Part shown: positions 50,574 to 59,231 of the stretch, piece after piece
Layout of the letters: every line of letters starts with the position of its first letter
Position numbering within the stretch: position 1 is the stretch's first letter
Assembly: GCA_002842395.1 (NCBI GenBank)
Contig: PHCV01000006.1
Span: forward strand, 49,000-112,999
Reading direction: 5' to 3'
Length of the DNA stretch: 64,000 bases
DNA from: Betaproteobacteria bacterium HGW-Betaproteobacteria-11
Lineage (GTDB): Bacteria; Pseudomonadota; Gammaproteobacteria; Burkholderiales; Rhodocyclaceae
Notes under the pieces: model-generated
Told to the model about the DNA's origin: nothing
What the model saw: the letters and a program-made list of their open reading frames with translations, nothing else
Databases searched by the model: none
Translations under genes and position numbers: made by a program

Positions 50574-51497
50574 ATGCAGATCGGCTTGAAAATCGACGTC
50601 GATACCTGGCGCGGCACCCGTTTGGGCGTGCCGCGCCTGGTCGACCTGCTGCGCCGCCATGACGCCGGCGCCAGCTTCCTCTTTTCGCTCGGCCCCGACC
50701 ACACCGGGCGGGCCATTCGCCGCGCCCTGCGTCCTGGCTTCATGCAGAAGGTGCAACGCACCTCGGTGTTCGCCCACTACGGGCTGACCACCCTGCTCTA
50801 CGGCACGCTGCTGCCCGGCCCCGACATCGGCCGGCGCGGCGCCGACATCCTGCGCGCAGTGCGCGAGGCCGGCTTCGAAACCGCCATCCATTGCTGGGAT
50901 CACGTCCGCTGGCAGGACGGCGTGACGCAGGCCGGTGCGCCCTGGGTCGAACGCGAAATGCAGCGCGCCCATCAGCGCTACGTCGATATTTTCGGCGCCG
51001 AGCCGCCCGGTCACGGTGCCGCCGGCTGGCAGATGAACGCCCATGCCCTGCGCCTGACGCAACGCCTCGGCTACCGTTGGGCCTCCGATTGCCGGGGCAC
51101 GCATCCCTTCATCCCGGTCTGGAATGCGGAGATCGTGCTTTGCCCGCAACTGCCGACCACCCTGCCGACGCTCGATGAACTGATCGGCATCGACCAGATC
51201 ACCGCCGACAATGTCCATCACCATCTGCTCGACCTTACCGCCAACCCGCGCCAGAACCATGTATTCACCTTGCATGCCGAACTCGAAGGACTGAAGTTCG
51301 GCGATACGCTGGAACGCTTGCTCACCGGTTGGCGCGAGCAGGGCTATCAGCTCGTCTCGCTCGGCCAGCTGCGCGACGGGCTCGACCTGACACAACTTCC
51401 TCGCCATGAAATGATCCGCGGCGAACTCCCGGGCCGCTCCGGTACGCTGATGCTGCAAGGCGAGGAATTTTTATCCACCTGGAAGGAAGCCGCATGA
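50574..51497 (+). CDS. arnD: 4-deoxy-4-formamido-L-arabinose-phosphoundecaprenol deformylase
   Basis: A 307-residue NodB-type polysaccharide deacetylase. GLKIDVDTWRGTRLGVPRL at the start, FETAIHCWDHVRWQD and FTLHAELEG later match ArnD. It removes the formyl group at the inner membrane before flipping. It follows the ArnA dehydrogenase by ten bases. Confidence 0.94.
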   Translation: MQIGLKIDVDTWRGTRLGVPRLVDLLRRHDAGASFLFSLGPDHTGRAIRRALRPGFMQKVQRTSVFAHYGLTTLLYGTLLPGPDIGRRGADILRAVREAGFETAIHCWDHVRWQDGVTQAGAPWVEREMQRAHQRYVDIFGAEPPGHGAAGWQMNAHALRLTQRLGYRWASDCRGTHPFIPVWNAEIVLCPQLPTTLPTLDELIGIDQITADNVHHHLLDLTANPRQNHVFTLHAELEGLKFGDTLERLLTGWREQGYQLVSLGQLRDGLDLTQLPRHEMIRGELPGRSGTLMLQGEEFLSTWKEAA

Positions 51498-51973
51498 CCG
51501 ACCCATCCCCCCAGCCTTCGCTGATCGGGCTGACCGTGCCCGAGTTCACCGCGCCGTCCACCGTCGGCGAGTTCACCCTTTCGCTCCATCGCGGTCACCC
51601 CGTGGTGCTCTATTTCTATCCCCGCGACAACACACCCGGCTGCACCACGGAGGCCCAGCAGTTTCGCGACCTGCATGCCGAATTCATCAAGGCCGGCTGC
51701 GTCATCGCGGGCATCTCGCGCGACTCGCTCAAGTCGCACGAAAACTTCAAGGCCAGGCTGGGTCTGCCCTTCGAACTGATTTCGGACATCGAAGGCACGC
51801 TTTGCCGGATGTTCGACGTGGTCAGGAACAAGATGCTCTATGGCAAGAAGGTGCTCGGCATCGAGCGCAGCACTTTCCTGATCGATGGCGAAGGCCGCAT
51901 TCACCAACAATGGCGCGGGATCAAGGCCGACGGCCACGCCGCACTGGTTCTTGACGCTGTGATGAAACTCTAA
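51494..51973 (+). CDS. bcp: Bcp-type peroxiredoxin
   Basis: A 159-residue thioredoxin-fold peroxidase. The peroxidatic Cys50 is in NTPGCTTEAQQF. The resolving Cys found five residues later in E. coli BCP is absent (Phe-Arg-Asp region); Cys69 is another candidate. It reduces hydroperoxides in the cytoplasm. The ATGA overlap with arnD ties it to the arn operon, although its role is general. Confidence 0.93.
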   Translation: MTDPSPQPSLIGLTVPEFTAPSTVGEFTLSLHRGHPVVLYFYPRDNTPGCTTEAQQFRDLHAEFIKAGCVIAGISRDSLKSHENFKARLGLPFELISDIEGTLCRMFDVVRNKMLYGKKVLGIERSTFLIDGEGRIHQQWRGIKADGHAALVLDAVMKL

Positions 51974-52068
51974 TTGCCGATAAAGCCGGAGATTCCGGCT
52001 CTCATTACCGCCTCGGGAAAACCGGGGGCTCGCTATCGTGAGCTCACCCATCCCACCCCGAGGTGCCC

Positions 52069-53508
52069 ATGAACGCCAAACGCGCCAAGTCGGCCAAAAC
52101 CCCCGCCAGCAAGCTGTTCGTCATCGACACCAACGTGTTGATGCATGACCCGCTGTCGCTCTACCGCTTCGAGGAACATGATCTGTTCGTGCCGATGATG
52201 GTGCTCGAAGAGCTGGACGCAAATAAGAAGGGTATGACCGAAGTCGCCCGCAATACCCGCCAGGCCAGCCGCATGCTCGACGAAATCGTCTGCGAGGCCG
52301 AGCACCACATGGCCGACGGCATCGCCCTCGACCAGCCATCGCGGGGGCTCGCCAGTGGCCGTCTGTTCCTGCAGACCGAAGCCATCAACCACATTCTGCC
52401 CAGCTCGTTGCCGACCGCGCGCGCCGACAACCAGATCATCGGCGTGGTGATGTATCTCAGCCAGAAATATCCCGGGCGCCCCGTCATCCTGGTGTCGAAA
52501 GACATCAACATGCGCATCAAGGCCCGCGCCCTCGGACTCGAAGCGCAAGATTACTTCAACGACAAGGTGCTGGAAGATACCGATCTGCTCTACACCGGCA
52601 CGCTCGAACTGCCCGCGGATTTCTGGGACAGCCACGGCAAGGGACTCGAGTCACGCAAGCAGGAAAGCCGCACCTGGTATCGCGTCAAGGGGCCGCTGTG
52701 TCCCGACCTGCTGGCCAATCAATTCGTCTGGCAGGACGAGCCGCAGCCGTTCCAGGCGCGGGTAAAAGTCGGCGCTGGCAAGACGGCGGAAATCGAGACC
52801 GTGATCGATTACAGCCATGCCAGAAACTCGGTGTGGGGCATCACCGCGCGCAACCGCGAACAGAATTTCGCGCTCAACCTGCTGATGGACGGCGAGATCG
52901 ACTTCGTCACCCTGCTCGGCCAGGCCGGCACCGGCAAGACCCTGCTGACGCTGGCCACCGCGCTGACGCAGACGCTGGAGATGAAACGTTTTTCCGAAAT
53001 CATCATCACCCGCGTCACCGTCCCGGTCGGCGAGGACATCGGTTTCCTGCCCGGCACCGAGGAAGAAAAGATGACGCCGTGGATGGGTGCGCTGGAAGAC
53101 AATCTCGACGTGCTCAACAAGCCGGCCGACCAGCCGGTGGGCCAGGCCGGCAATTACGGCGGCGAATGGGGCCGCGCCGCGACAATGGATCTGATCCGCA
53201 GCCGGATCAAGGTCAAGTCGCTCAACTTCATGCGCGGCCGCACCTTCCTCAACAAATTCCTCATCATCGACGAGGCGCAGAACCTGACCCCGAAGCAGAT
53301 GAAGACCCTGATCACCCGCGCCGGCCCCGGCACCAAGGTGGTCTGCCTCGGCAACATCGCCCAGATCGACACGCCCTACCTCACCGAAGGCAGCTCGGGG
53401 CTCACCTACGTGGTCGACCGCTTCAAGGGCTGGCTGCATTCCGGCCACGTCACCCTGCAACGCGGCGAACGCTCGCGGCTCGCCGACCACGCGGCCGAGG
53501 TGCTGTAA
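52069..53508 (+). CDS. PhoH family protein with PIN domain
   Basis: A 479-residue protein. An N-terminal PIN RNase-like domain (FVIDTNVLMHDP, EELDANKKG, LVSKDINMRIKA) precedes a PhoH ATPase domain (GQAGTGKTLLTLA, FLIIDEAQNLTPKQMKTLITR). Such YlaK-type proteins are predicted RNA-acting ATPases; function is not settled. An in-frame GTG at 52063 is possible but the ATG at 52069 is preferred. A dispersed repeat lies in the linker between the domains, read as Lys-Val-Gly-Ala-Gly-Lys-Thr-Ala. Confidence 0.92.
   Translation: MNAKRAKSAKTPASKLFVIDTNVLMHDPLSLYRFEEHDLFVPMMVLEELDANKKGMTEVARNTRQASRMLDEIVCEAEHHMADGIALDQPSRGLASGRLFLQTEAINHILPSSLPTARADNQIIGVVMYLSQKYPGRPVILVSKDINMRIKARALGLEAQDYFNDKVLEDTDLLYTGTLELPADFWDSHGKGLESRKQESRTWYRVKGPLCPDLLANQFVWQDEPQPFQARVKVGAGKTAEIETVIDYSHARNSVWGITARNREQNFALNLLMDGEIDFVTLLGQAGTGKTLLTLATALTQTLEMKRFSEIIITRVTVPVGEDIGFLPGTEEEKMTPWMGALEDNLDVLNKPADQPVGQAGNYGGEWGRAATMDLIRSRIKVKSLNFMRGRTFLNKFLIIDEAQNLTPKQMKTLITRAGPGTKVVCLGNIAQIDTPYLTEGSSGLTYVVDRFKGWLHSGHVTLQRGERSRLADHAAEVL
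52764..52788 (+). repeat. Dispersed GTCGGCGCTGGC repeat, copy 9
   Basis: Exact core at 52768-52779 in the PIN-PhoH linker, preceded by AAAA and followed by AAGACGGCG. Confidence 0.75.
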
Positions 53509-53784
53509 CCAGGGAAAGGGAACCACTGAACAAGCCGTCATGGTCGGAAGTTATGCAGGACGAGACGGTGCGACGGTGGCCGGATGGCCGCAATGTGCAG
53601 AGTTGCAGCCGTTCCTTATTCTGGCCGGCAGGTCTGCGTCCGACCCTAAGTGGTCTCATGACAAATAGTAGCCATCTAGCTGCTTCTTCGCGCATTGCCG
53701 CCATCCGGCCCAAGGGGCTTACGCCCAGTCAGAAACTCGTACCACCTAGACCATACTGCCTAGCCAAGTTGAAGATTAGCCTTT
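53509..53784. other. Gene-free flank of the CRISPR-Cas locus
   Basis: No recognised gene. A 42-codon frame from 53540 to 53668 has no clear ribosome binding site and no similarity that I recognise. Words such as TGGCCGGATGGCCGC and TTGCAGCCG resemble degenerate sequence seen in gaps of betaproteobacterial genomes. Confidence 0.4.
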
Positions 53785-53875
53785 AGACGGACGAAGGCCG
53801 CGCACTGCGCGGCCTTCCATTTGGTGCATCTTTCAGCTTGTTAGCGTCCAGAGCTCATATCCCAGTCATGTAGCA
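53785..53875 (-). ncRNA. tracrRNA of the type II-C CRISPR-Cas system
   Basis: On the minus strand, positions 53868 down to 53848 are identical over 21 bases to the interior of the CRISPR repeat (TGACTGGGATATGAGCTCTGG), so this RNA can pair with the complementary crRNA strand. After a short internal bulge, AAC can pair with GTT at the crRNA repeat start. Next come a nexus-like AAGCTGAAAGATGCACC and a strong 11-base-pair hairpin at 53793-53817 (GAAGGCCGCGC/GCGCGGCCTTC). An extended -10 (TGC-TACGAT) predicts a start near 53875. Ends are approximate. Confidence 0.85.
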
Positions 53876-53881
53876 GCCACA

Positions 53882-53904
53882 ATCGTAGCACAACGTGCTA
53901 AAAA
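53882..53904. promoter_or_regulatory. Divergent extended -10 elements for tracrRNA and cas9
   Basis: The inverted repeat TAGCAC-AAC-GTGCTA (53886-53900) provides TGC-TACGAT on the minus strand and TGC-TAAAAA on the plus strand. Neither has a good -35 box at 17 bases. The two would direct tracrRNA to the left and cas9 to the right, and binding at one would block the other. Confidence 0.45.
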
Positions 53905-53934
53905 TATGCCACTGAATAATTCAGGGAGAGAAAC

Positions 53935-56900
53935 ATGGGCGGTTTGCGTTACCGATTGGCACTGGATTTGGGCAGCACCTCGCTCGGCTGGGCAATAGTA
54001 CGGCTCAAAGGCGACGAACCCGTTGCATTCGTCAAGGTGGGCGTTCGTATCTTCGGCGACGGACGCAATCCCAAGGATGGTTCCTCGTTGGCCGTCACTC
54101 GACGCGCCGCACGCGCCATGCGCCGCCACCGCGACCGTCTGCTCAAGCGCAAGCACCGCATGATGGCGCTGCTGCTCAAGCATGGCTTCTTCCCCGCCGA
54201 CGTTGCCGAGCGCAAGGCGCTGGAGTTGCTCAACCCATACGAACTGCGCGCCAAGGGACTGAACGAAGCGCTTGCGCCTGCCGAATTCGCCCGCGCCCTG
54301 TTCCACATCAACCAACGGCGAGGTTTCAAGAGCAACCGTAAGACCGACAAGCAGGATAACGACAGCGGCGCTCTCAAGACCGCCATCAACACCTTACGGA
54401 AAGCCATAGCCACTTACCCAGTGGGATCGGATGGCAAACCGCTTCAACCGGGTAATTTCAACCTATTGGATTGGGTAAATCGGCAATTACCAGAAACCAG
54501 GAACGACCTTCCCCGAACCGTAGGTGAATTGCTATGGCGACACATCAAACCTGAAAAGAAAGGTCAACCGATACGTGCAGGACTCGTGCGTGCCCGCTAT
54601 CGAGAACGCCATATTGAAAAAGAGGATGGCAAAACCCGCATAGACAAGAGCTACGACCTCTACATCGACCGGGCGATGATTGAAACCGAATTCGACGCGC
54701 TCTGGGCCAAGCAGGCGGAGATCAATCCGACTGTTTTCACCGAAGCAGCGCGCGCAGAACTCAAAGACTGCCTGCTGCATCAGCGGCCGCTCAAGCCGGT
54801 CAAGCCGGGCCGCTGCACGCTCGAACCCGACAAAGAGCGTGCCCCTCTGGCCCTACCCAGTCAGCAGCGCTTTCGCATCTATCAGGAGGTCAACAACCTG
54901 CGCATCCTGCGCGAGGACTTGCGCGACGAACCGTTGACGCTGGAGCAGCGCGACCAAATCGTGGCTTTGCTGGAGCGCCCCCAACGTGACAAGAAAACGG
55001 CACACGAGGTCAGCTTCGACCAGATGCGAACCGCCTTAAGCTTGCGTGGCGCCACCAAGTTCAATCTTGAAGACGCCAAACGCACATCGCTCAAGGGGAA
55101 CTCCACCAGCTCCAATCTGAGCAAAAAAAACTTATTCGGCCCGGATTGGTTTAACTGGTCGTTAGCGCGGCAGGACGAAATCGTCATGCGGCTGCTAACC
55201 GAAGAAAGCGAAGCCGCGCTCGTTGCCTGGCTGCAAAATGAATTCGGAGTGGACGAAGCCCACGCCGAAGGCGTCGCAAACGCCCGTCTGGCAGACGGTT
55301 ACGGTAGCTTAAGCGCCAAGGCACTCGCAAAAATCCTGCCCAAACTTAAGACCGAAGTCATTAGCGCCAAGGAAGCCGAGATAAAGGCGGGATACAAATT
55401 CGCCGAAAGGACTGGCGAAATCCTGTCCGAACTACCCTACTACGGCGAACCCGAATCAATGCAACGGCATGTTGGCTTTGGCACGATGAACCATGACGAC
55501 GTGCCGGAGAAACGCTACGGCAAGATCGCCAACCCCACGGTGCACATCGGGCTGAATCAGGTGCGTGTAGTCGTCAATGCACTCATCAAGCATTATGGCC
55601 ATCCGTCCGAGGTCATCATCGAGCTTGCGCGAGACCTCAAACAAAGTCGGGAGCAGCGCAAGGAAGATCAGGAACGGCAAGCGCAGAACCAAAAACGCAA
55701 CGAGCGTCTCCGTGCAGACACTGCCACAATTCTGCAAATAGCCCCAGAACGAGTAAAGCACGCCGACATTCAAAAACTCATCCTCTGGGAAGAATTGAGC
55801 TTCGACGTGGCCGAACGACGCTGCCCCTATAGCGGTGTGCAGATAGGCGCGCGCATGGCCTTGAGCGATGAAGTCGAAATCGAACACATCCTGCCCTTCT
55901 CGCAAACGCTTGACGACAGCTTGAACAACAAAACCCTTGCGACCCGACGCGCCAATCGCGTCAAGGGCGACCGCACACCGGCACAAGCACGCGAGGACTT
56001 CGAGCGCGAAGGTTGGTCTTACGAAAACATCCTGCAACGCGCCGAGCGTATGCCCAAAAATAAACGCTACCGCTTCGGCCCGGATGGCTACGAAAAATGG
56101 CTGGGCGAAGAGAAAGGCTTTCTCGCGCGCGCGCTCAACGATACCCGCCACCTGAGCCGCGTCGCCCGTGAATACCTGAGCCTGATCTGTCCGCAGGGCA
56201 TGCGCGTCATCCCCGGCCGGATGACAGCCATGCTGCGAGCTAAGTTCGGGCTAAACGACATCCTTGGCCTACAAGGCGAAAAGAACCGCAACGACCATCG
56301 CCACCATGCCGTCGATGCTTGCGTGATTGCCGTTACCGACCAAGGTCTGCTACAGCGGTTTGCGCAGGCCAGCGCCAGTGCGCGTGAAAAGCAATTGGAC
56401 AAGCTGGTCGACTCCATGCCTCTGCCGTGGCCGACTTACTACGACCACGTCAAACGAGCCGTCCACAACATTTGGATCAGCCACAAGCCGGATCACGGCT
56501 ATGAGGCCGGATTTGCCGATGAAACTACCTACCGGCCGCCGCACCTAGACCCGCAAGGCAAATGGCGTACGCGCGGCGTTGGTGGTAGCAACCCCAACGA
56601 ACGCTCGGCGGACACAGCAATGATTGCAATCTCGGAACCAAAGTTAGCTGGACGACACAAGCTCGGTCTAACTGGCGAGGTATTGCCATACAAAGGCTAC
56701 CTCGGTGGAGATAATTACTGCCTCGAAATCACATTGACCGAGAACGGCGCATGGGAGGGCAATGTTATTCCTACTTTCAGTGCCTACGAAATTGTCAGGC
56801 AGCACGGAATACGGCAGCTTCGCAACAAATCCGGAGGGCAAAATGGCGCGTCTTTGGTCATGCGCTTGGTCGCTGGCGATTGCATCGCCATTGAGAAAGA

Positions 56901-57123
56901 CTCGCAACGGCTCATTCTGCGAGTTGTCAAAATGCGAGCAGGGAGAAATCAAGTCACGCTTGTCGGCGTATCTGAAGCAAATCATGCCAATCGACTGAAA
57001 GAGAAAGATTCCAGTTTGATTTGGCTTGAAGATAAATCTGCTTCCTCTCTTCGCAGCCTGCGCGCACGCCATATCACCATCAGTCCAATCGGCGAACTGC
57101 GCGACCCTGGCTTTAAGGAGTAA
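53935..57123 (+). CDS. cas9: CRISPR-associated endonuclease Cas9, type II-C
   Basis: A 1062-residue Cas9, in the size range of type II-C. RuvC-I holds Asp11 in LALDLGSTSLGWAIV. The Arg-rich bridge helix follows (TRRAARAMRRHRDRLLKRKHR). RuvC-II has Glu563 in VIIELARDLKQ, the HNH domain has His651 in EIEHILPFS, and RuvC-III has His791 and Asp794 in HHAVDACVIAV. All nuclease residues are present, so it should be active. The C-terminal 200 residues are the PAM-interacting region. GGGAGAG precedes the ATG. Base composition looks less GC-rich than neighbouring housekeeping genes, consistent with transfer. cas1 begins five bases after the stop. Confidence 0.97.
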   Translation: MGGLRYRLALDLGSTSLGWAIVRLKGDEPVAFVKVGVRIFGDGRNPKDGSSLAVTRRAARAMRRHRDRLLKRKHRMMALLLKHGFFPADVAERKALELLNPYELRAKGLNEALAPAEFARALFHINQRRGFKSNRKTDKQDNDSGALKTAINTLRKAIATYPVGSDGKPLQPGNFNLLDWVNRQLPETRNDLPRTVGELLWRHIKPEKKGQPIRAGLVRARYRERHIEKEDGKTRIDKSYDLYIDRAMIETEFDALWAKQAEINPTVFTEAARAELKDCLLHQRPLKPVKPGRCTLEPDKERAPLALPSQQRFRIYQEVNNLRILREDLRDEPLTLEQRDQIVALLERPQRDKKTAHEVSFDQMRTALSLRGATKFNLEDAKRTSLKGNSTSSNLSKKNLFGPDWFNWSLARQDEIVMRLLTEESEAALVAWLQNEFGVDEAHAEGVANARLADGYGSLSAKALAKILPKLKTEVISAKEAEIKAGYKFAERTGEILSELPYYGEPESMQRHVGFGTMNHDDVPEKRYGKIANPTVHIGLNQVRVVVNALIKHYGHPSEVIIELARDLKQSREQRKEDQERQAQNQKRNERLRADTATILQIAPERVKHADIQKLILWEELSFDVAERRCPYSGVQIGARMALSDEVEIEHILPFSQTLDDSLNNKTLATRRANRVKGDRTPAQAREDFEREGWSYENILQRAERMPKNKRYRFGPDGYEKWLGEEKGFLARALNDTRHLSRVAREYLSLICPQGMRVIPGRMTAMLRAKFGLNDILGLQGEKNRNDHRHHAVDACVIAVTDQGLLQRFAQASASAREKQLDKLVDSMPLPWPTYYDHVKRAVHNIWISHKPDHGYEAGFADETTYRPPHLDPQGKWRTRGVGGSNPNERSADTAMIAISEPKLAGRHKLGLTGEVLPYKGYLGGDNYCLEITLTENGAWEGNVIPTFSAYEIVRQHGIRQLRNKSGGQNGASLVMRLVAGDCIAIEKDSQRLILRVVKMRAGRNQVTLVGVSEANHANRLKEKDSSLIWLEDKSASSLRSLRARHITISPIGELRDPGFKE

Positions 57124-57128
57124 GACGC

Positions 57129-58058
57129 ATGATCGGCCGCATTGTGGAAGTGGCCGACGACCGGCGGCATCTGTTCCTTCACCGGGGCTTCATGGTGGTG
57201 CAGGACACGGATGGCGAACGTAAGGAACTCGGCCAGGTGCCACTGGATGATATTGCCGCCGTCATCGCTAACGCGCATGGCCTCTCCTACACCAACAATC
57301 TGCTCGTCGCGCTAGCCGAGCGCGGCGCACCCTTCGTGCTGTGCGCCGCCAACCACAACGCCGTCGGAATGTTACTGCCCATCGACGGCAACTTCGAACA
57401 GTCCCGCCGCATCGAGGCGCAAATTGCCGCCAGCCAGCCCGTTCACAAGCGTCTATGGGCTGCCGTGGTGCGCTCCAAGCTCGAACAGCAAGCGGCGGCG
57501 CTCGAAGCTGCGGGCGCACCGACCGCACCACTTACCGCGCTGGTGCGCAAGGTCAAGAGTGGCGACCCAGAAAACATAGAAGCCCAGGGAGCACGACGCT
57601 ACTGGGGACTGCTGTTTGGTGAAGGCTTCAGGCGCGACCAGAACGGCGATGGTCTCAACGCTTTGCTGAACTACGGCTACACCGTTTTGCGCTCGGCCAC
57701 GGCAAGGGCCGTCATCGCCGCAGGACTGCATCCCGGTATCGGCCTGCACCACAGCAACGACAACAACGCCATGCGCCTGGTCGACGACCTGATGGAACCT
57801 TTCCGCCCAACGATTGACCTCAAGGTCTGGCAACTCTGGCGCAATGGCGAACAGCATGTATCTCCGGAGACAAAGCGCGCCTTGGTACGCACACTCTACG
57901 ACGACATGCAGAGCAGTGCGGGAGCAACACCTGTGATGGTCTGTATGCAAAAACTCGCCACGTCCATCGCGCAGATGTATTTGGGCCTGCGCGACAAGCC
58001 CGATCTGCCGCTGCCCAGCCTGCCATTGGCGCTAGCGCAATCCTTGCAAGACGAATGA
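57129..58058 (+). CDS. cas1: CRISPR-associated endonuclease Cas1
   Basis: A 309-residue Cas1 of the type II group. Likely metal ligands are Glu151 in NIEAQGARRYW, His207 in GLHHSNDNN and Glu223 in DLMEPFRP. With Cas2 it forms the integrase that adds new spacers. It lies between cas9 and cas2 on the same strand. Confidence 0.97.
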   Translation: MIGRIVEVADDRRHLFLHRGFMVVQDTDGERKELGQVPLDDIAAVIANAHGLSYTNNLLVALAERGAPFVLCAANHNAVGMLLPIDGNFEQSRRIEAQIAASQPVHKRLWAAVVRSKLEQQAAALEAAGAPTAPLTALVRKVKSGDPENIEAQGARRYWGLLFGEGFRRDQNGDGLNALLNYGYTVLRSATARAVIAAGLHPGIGLHHSNDNNAMRLVDDLMEPFRPTIDLKVWQLWRNGEQHVSPETKRALVRTLYDDMQSSAGATPVMVCMQKLATSIAQMYLGLRDKPDLPLPSLPLALAQSLQDE

Positions 58059-58071
58059 AGCGCGGGACATC

Positions 58072-58398
58072 ATGCTCACAGGGTATCGACTGATGTGGGT
58101 GGTGGTGATGTTCGACTTGCCCGTGGTACTCAAGGCCGAGCGCAAGGCCGCGACCGACTTCCGCAATACGCTGCTGGACATGGGTTTTGAAATGAGCCAG
58201 TTCAGCGTCTATATGCGCATGTGCACCAGCCCGACGCAAATAGAAACCTACTGCAAACGTGTCGAAGCCGCCTTGCCAGAAGGCGGAAAAGTCAATATCC
58301 TGCAATTCACCGACAAGCAGTACGAACGCATTATCAGTTACCACGGCCAAGCCAAACAACCCGCCAATAAAACGCCCGACCAATTCGATCTATTCTAG
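58072..58398 (+). CDS. cas2: CRISPR-associated protein Cas2
   Basis: A 108-residue Cas2. The ferredoxin-like strand MWVVVMFDLPV has the conserved Asp15, and RMCTSPTQIETYCKRVEAALP follows. It is the structural core of the Cas1-Cas2 integrase. The gene set cas9-cas1-cas2 without csn2 or cas4 defines subtype II-C. The last bases, ATTCTAGC around the stop, equal the first eight bases of the CRISPR repeat. Confidence 0.97.
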   Translation: MLTGYRLMWVVVMFDLPVVLKAERKAATDFRNTLLDMGFEMSQFSVYMRMCTSPTQIETYCKRVEAALPEGGKVNILQFTDKQYERIISYHGQAKQPANKTPDQFDLF

Positions 58399-58427
58399 CC
58401 ATGCCGCCTGTTTTCATGACATCAGAA

Positions 58428-58463
58428 GCGAGAAACCCCTCAACGAATCAAGGGGTTTCTCGC
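58428..58463. other. Perfect 13-bp hairpin between cas2 and the array
   Basis: GCGAGAAACCCCT and AGGGGTTTCTCGC pair perfectly around a ten-base loop. It ends five bases before the first repeat. There is no T tract on either strand, so it may be a structural terminator, a processing site or a boundary element. Confidence 0.6.
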
Positions 58464-58468
58464 GGGCC

Positions 58469-59231
58469 ATTCTAGCTGACTGGGATATGAGCTCTGGCCG
58501 GAACTCAACCGCGCGGCGGTGCTGCATCTGCGCGATTCTAGCTGACTGGGATATGAGCTCTGGCCGGAACAATACAAGCCGCTGGCCGAAGCACAGGCGC
58601 ATTCTAGCTGACTGGGATATGAGCTCTGGCCGGAACACCCGGCGAGTGGCTGGCATTATGCAAATTCATTCTAGCTGACTGGGATATGAGCTCTGGCCGG
58701 AACCGCTCTGGCCGTTGGTGGCTAGGATGGCGCATTCTAGCTGACTGGGATATGAGCTCTGGCCGGAACATGTTTTCCGCACAGCAAGCGATGGACAGCA
58801 TTCTAGCTGACTGGGATATGAGCTCTGGCCGGAACATTGCGCCGGTGCTGGAAGTTGCCTTCCTCATTCTAGCTGACTGGGATATGAGCTCTGGCCGGAA
58901 CGCACGACGCTGTCGACCGCGACATCGGTCAATTCTAGCTGACTGGGATATGAGCTCTGGCCGGAACCTATTACTGCTGTACGTGCAAGCCCTCAAAATT
59001 CTAGCTGACTGGGATATGAGCTCTGGCCGGAACAGCATCTTCATGGTATCGGCGACGATCTCGATTCTAGCTGACTGGGATATGAGCTCTGGCCGGAACG
59101 GCAGCGTCGGTGCGGTGGCGCTGAGTGACATTCTAGCTGACTGGGATATGAGCTCTGGCCGGAACGCGCCCGGGCTTGCAGCGTGGTGGGGTGCAATTCT
59201 AGCTGACTGGGATATGAGCTCTGGCCGGAAC
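58469..59231 (-). CRISPR. Type II-C CRISPR array, 12 repeats and 11 spacers
   Basis: Twelve identical 36-base repeats are spaced by ten 30-base spacers and one 31-base spacer (the third, 58637-58667). On the plus strand each repeat begins ATTCTAGCTGACTGGG and ends CTCTGGCCGGAAC. Read on the minus strand it starts GTTCCGG and ends GCTAGAAT, like type II-C repeats that start GTTG and end CTACAAT. Together with the tracrRNA anti-repeat this indicates transcription toward cas2. No repeat is degenerate, so the old end cannot be told from repeat decay. Confidence 0.95.

Noticed and set aside
55882..55887. Glu instead of Asp before the HNH His in Cas9 as a sign of inactivation
   Set aside because: EIEHILPFS is, from memory, a common form in proteobacterial type II-C Cas9, and the other catalytic residues are present.
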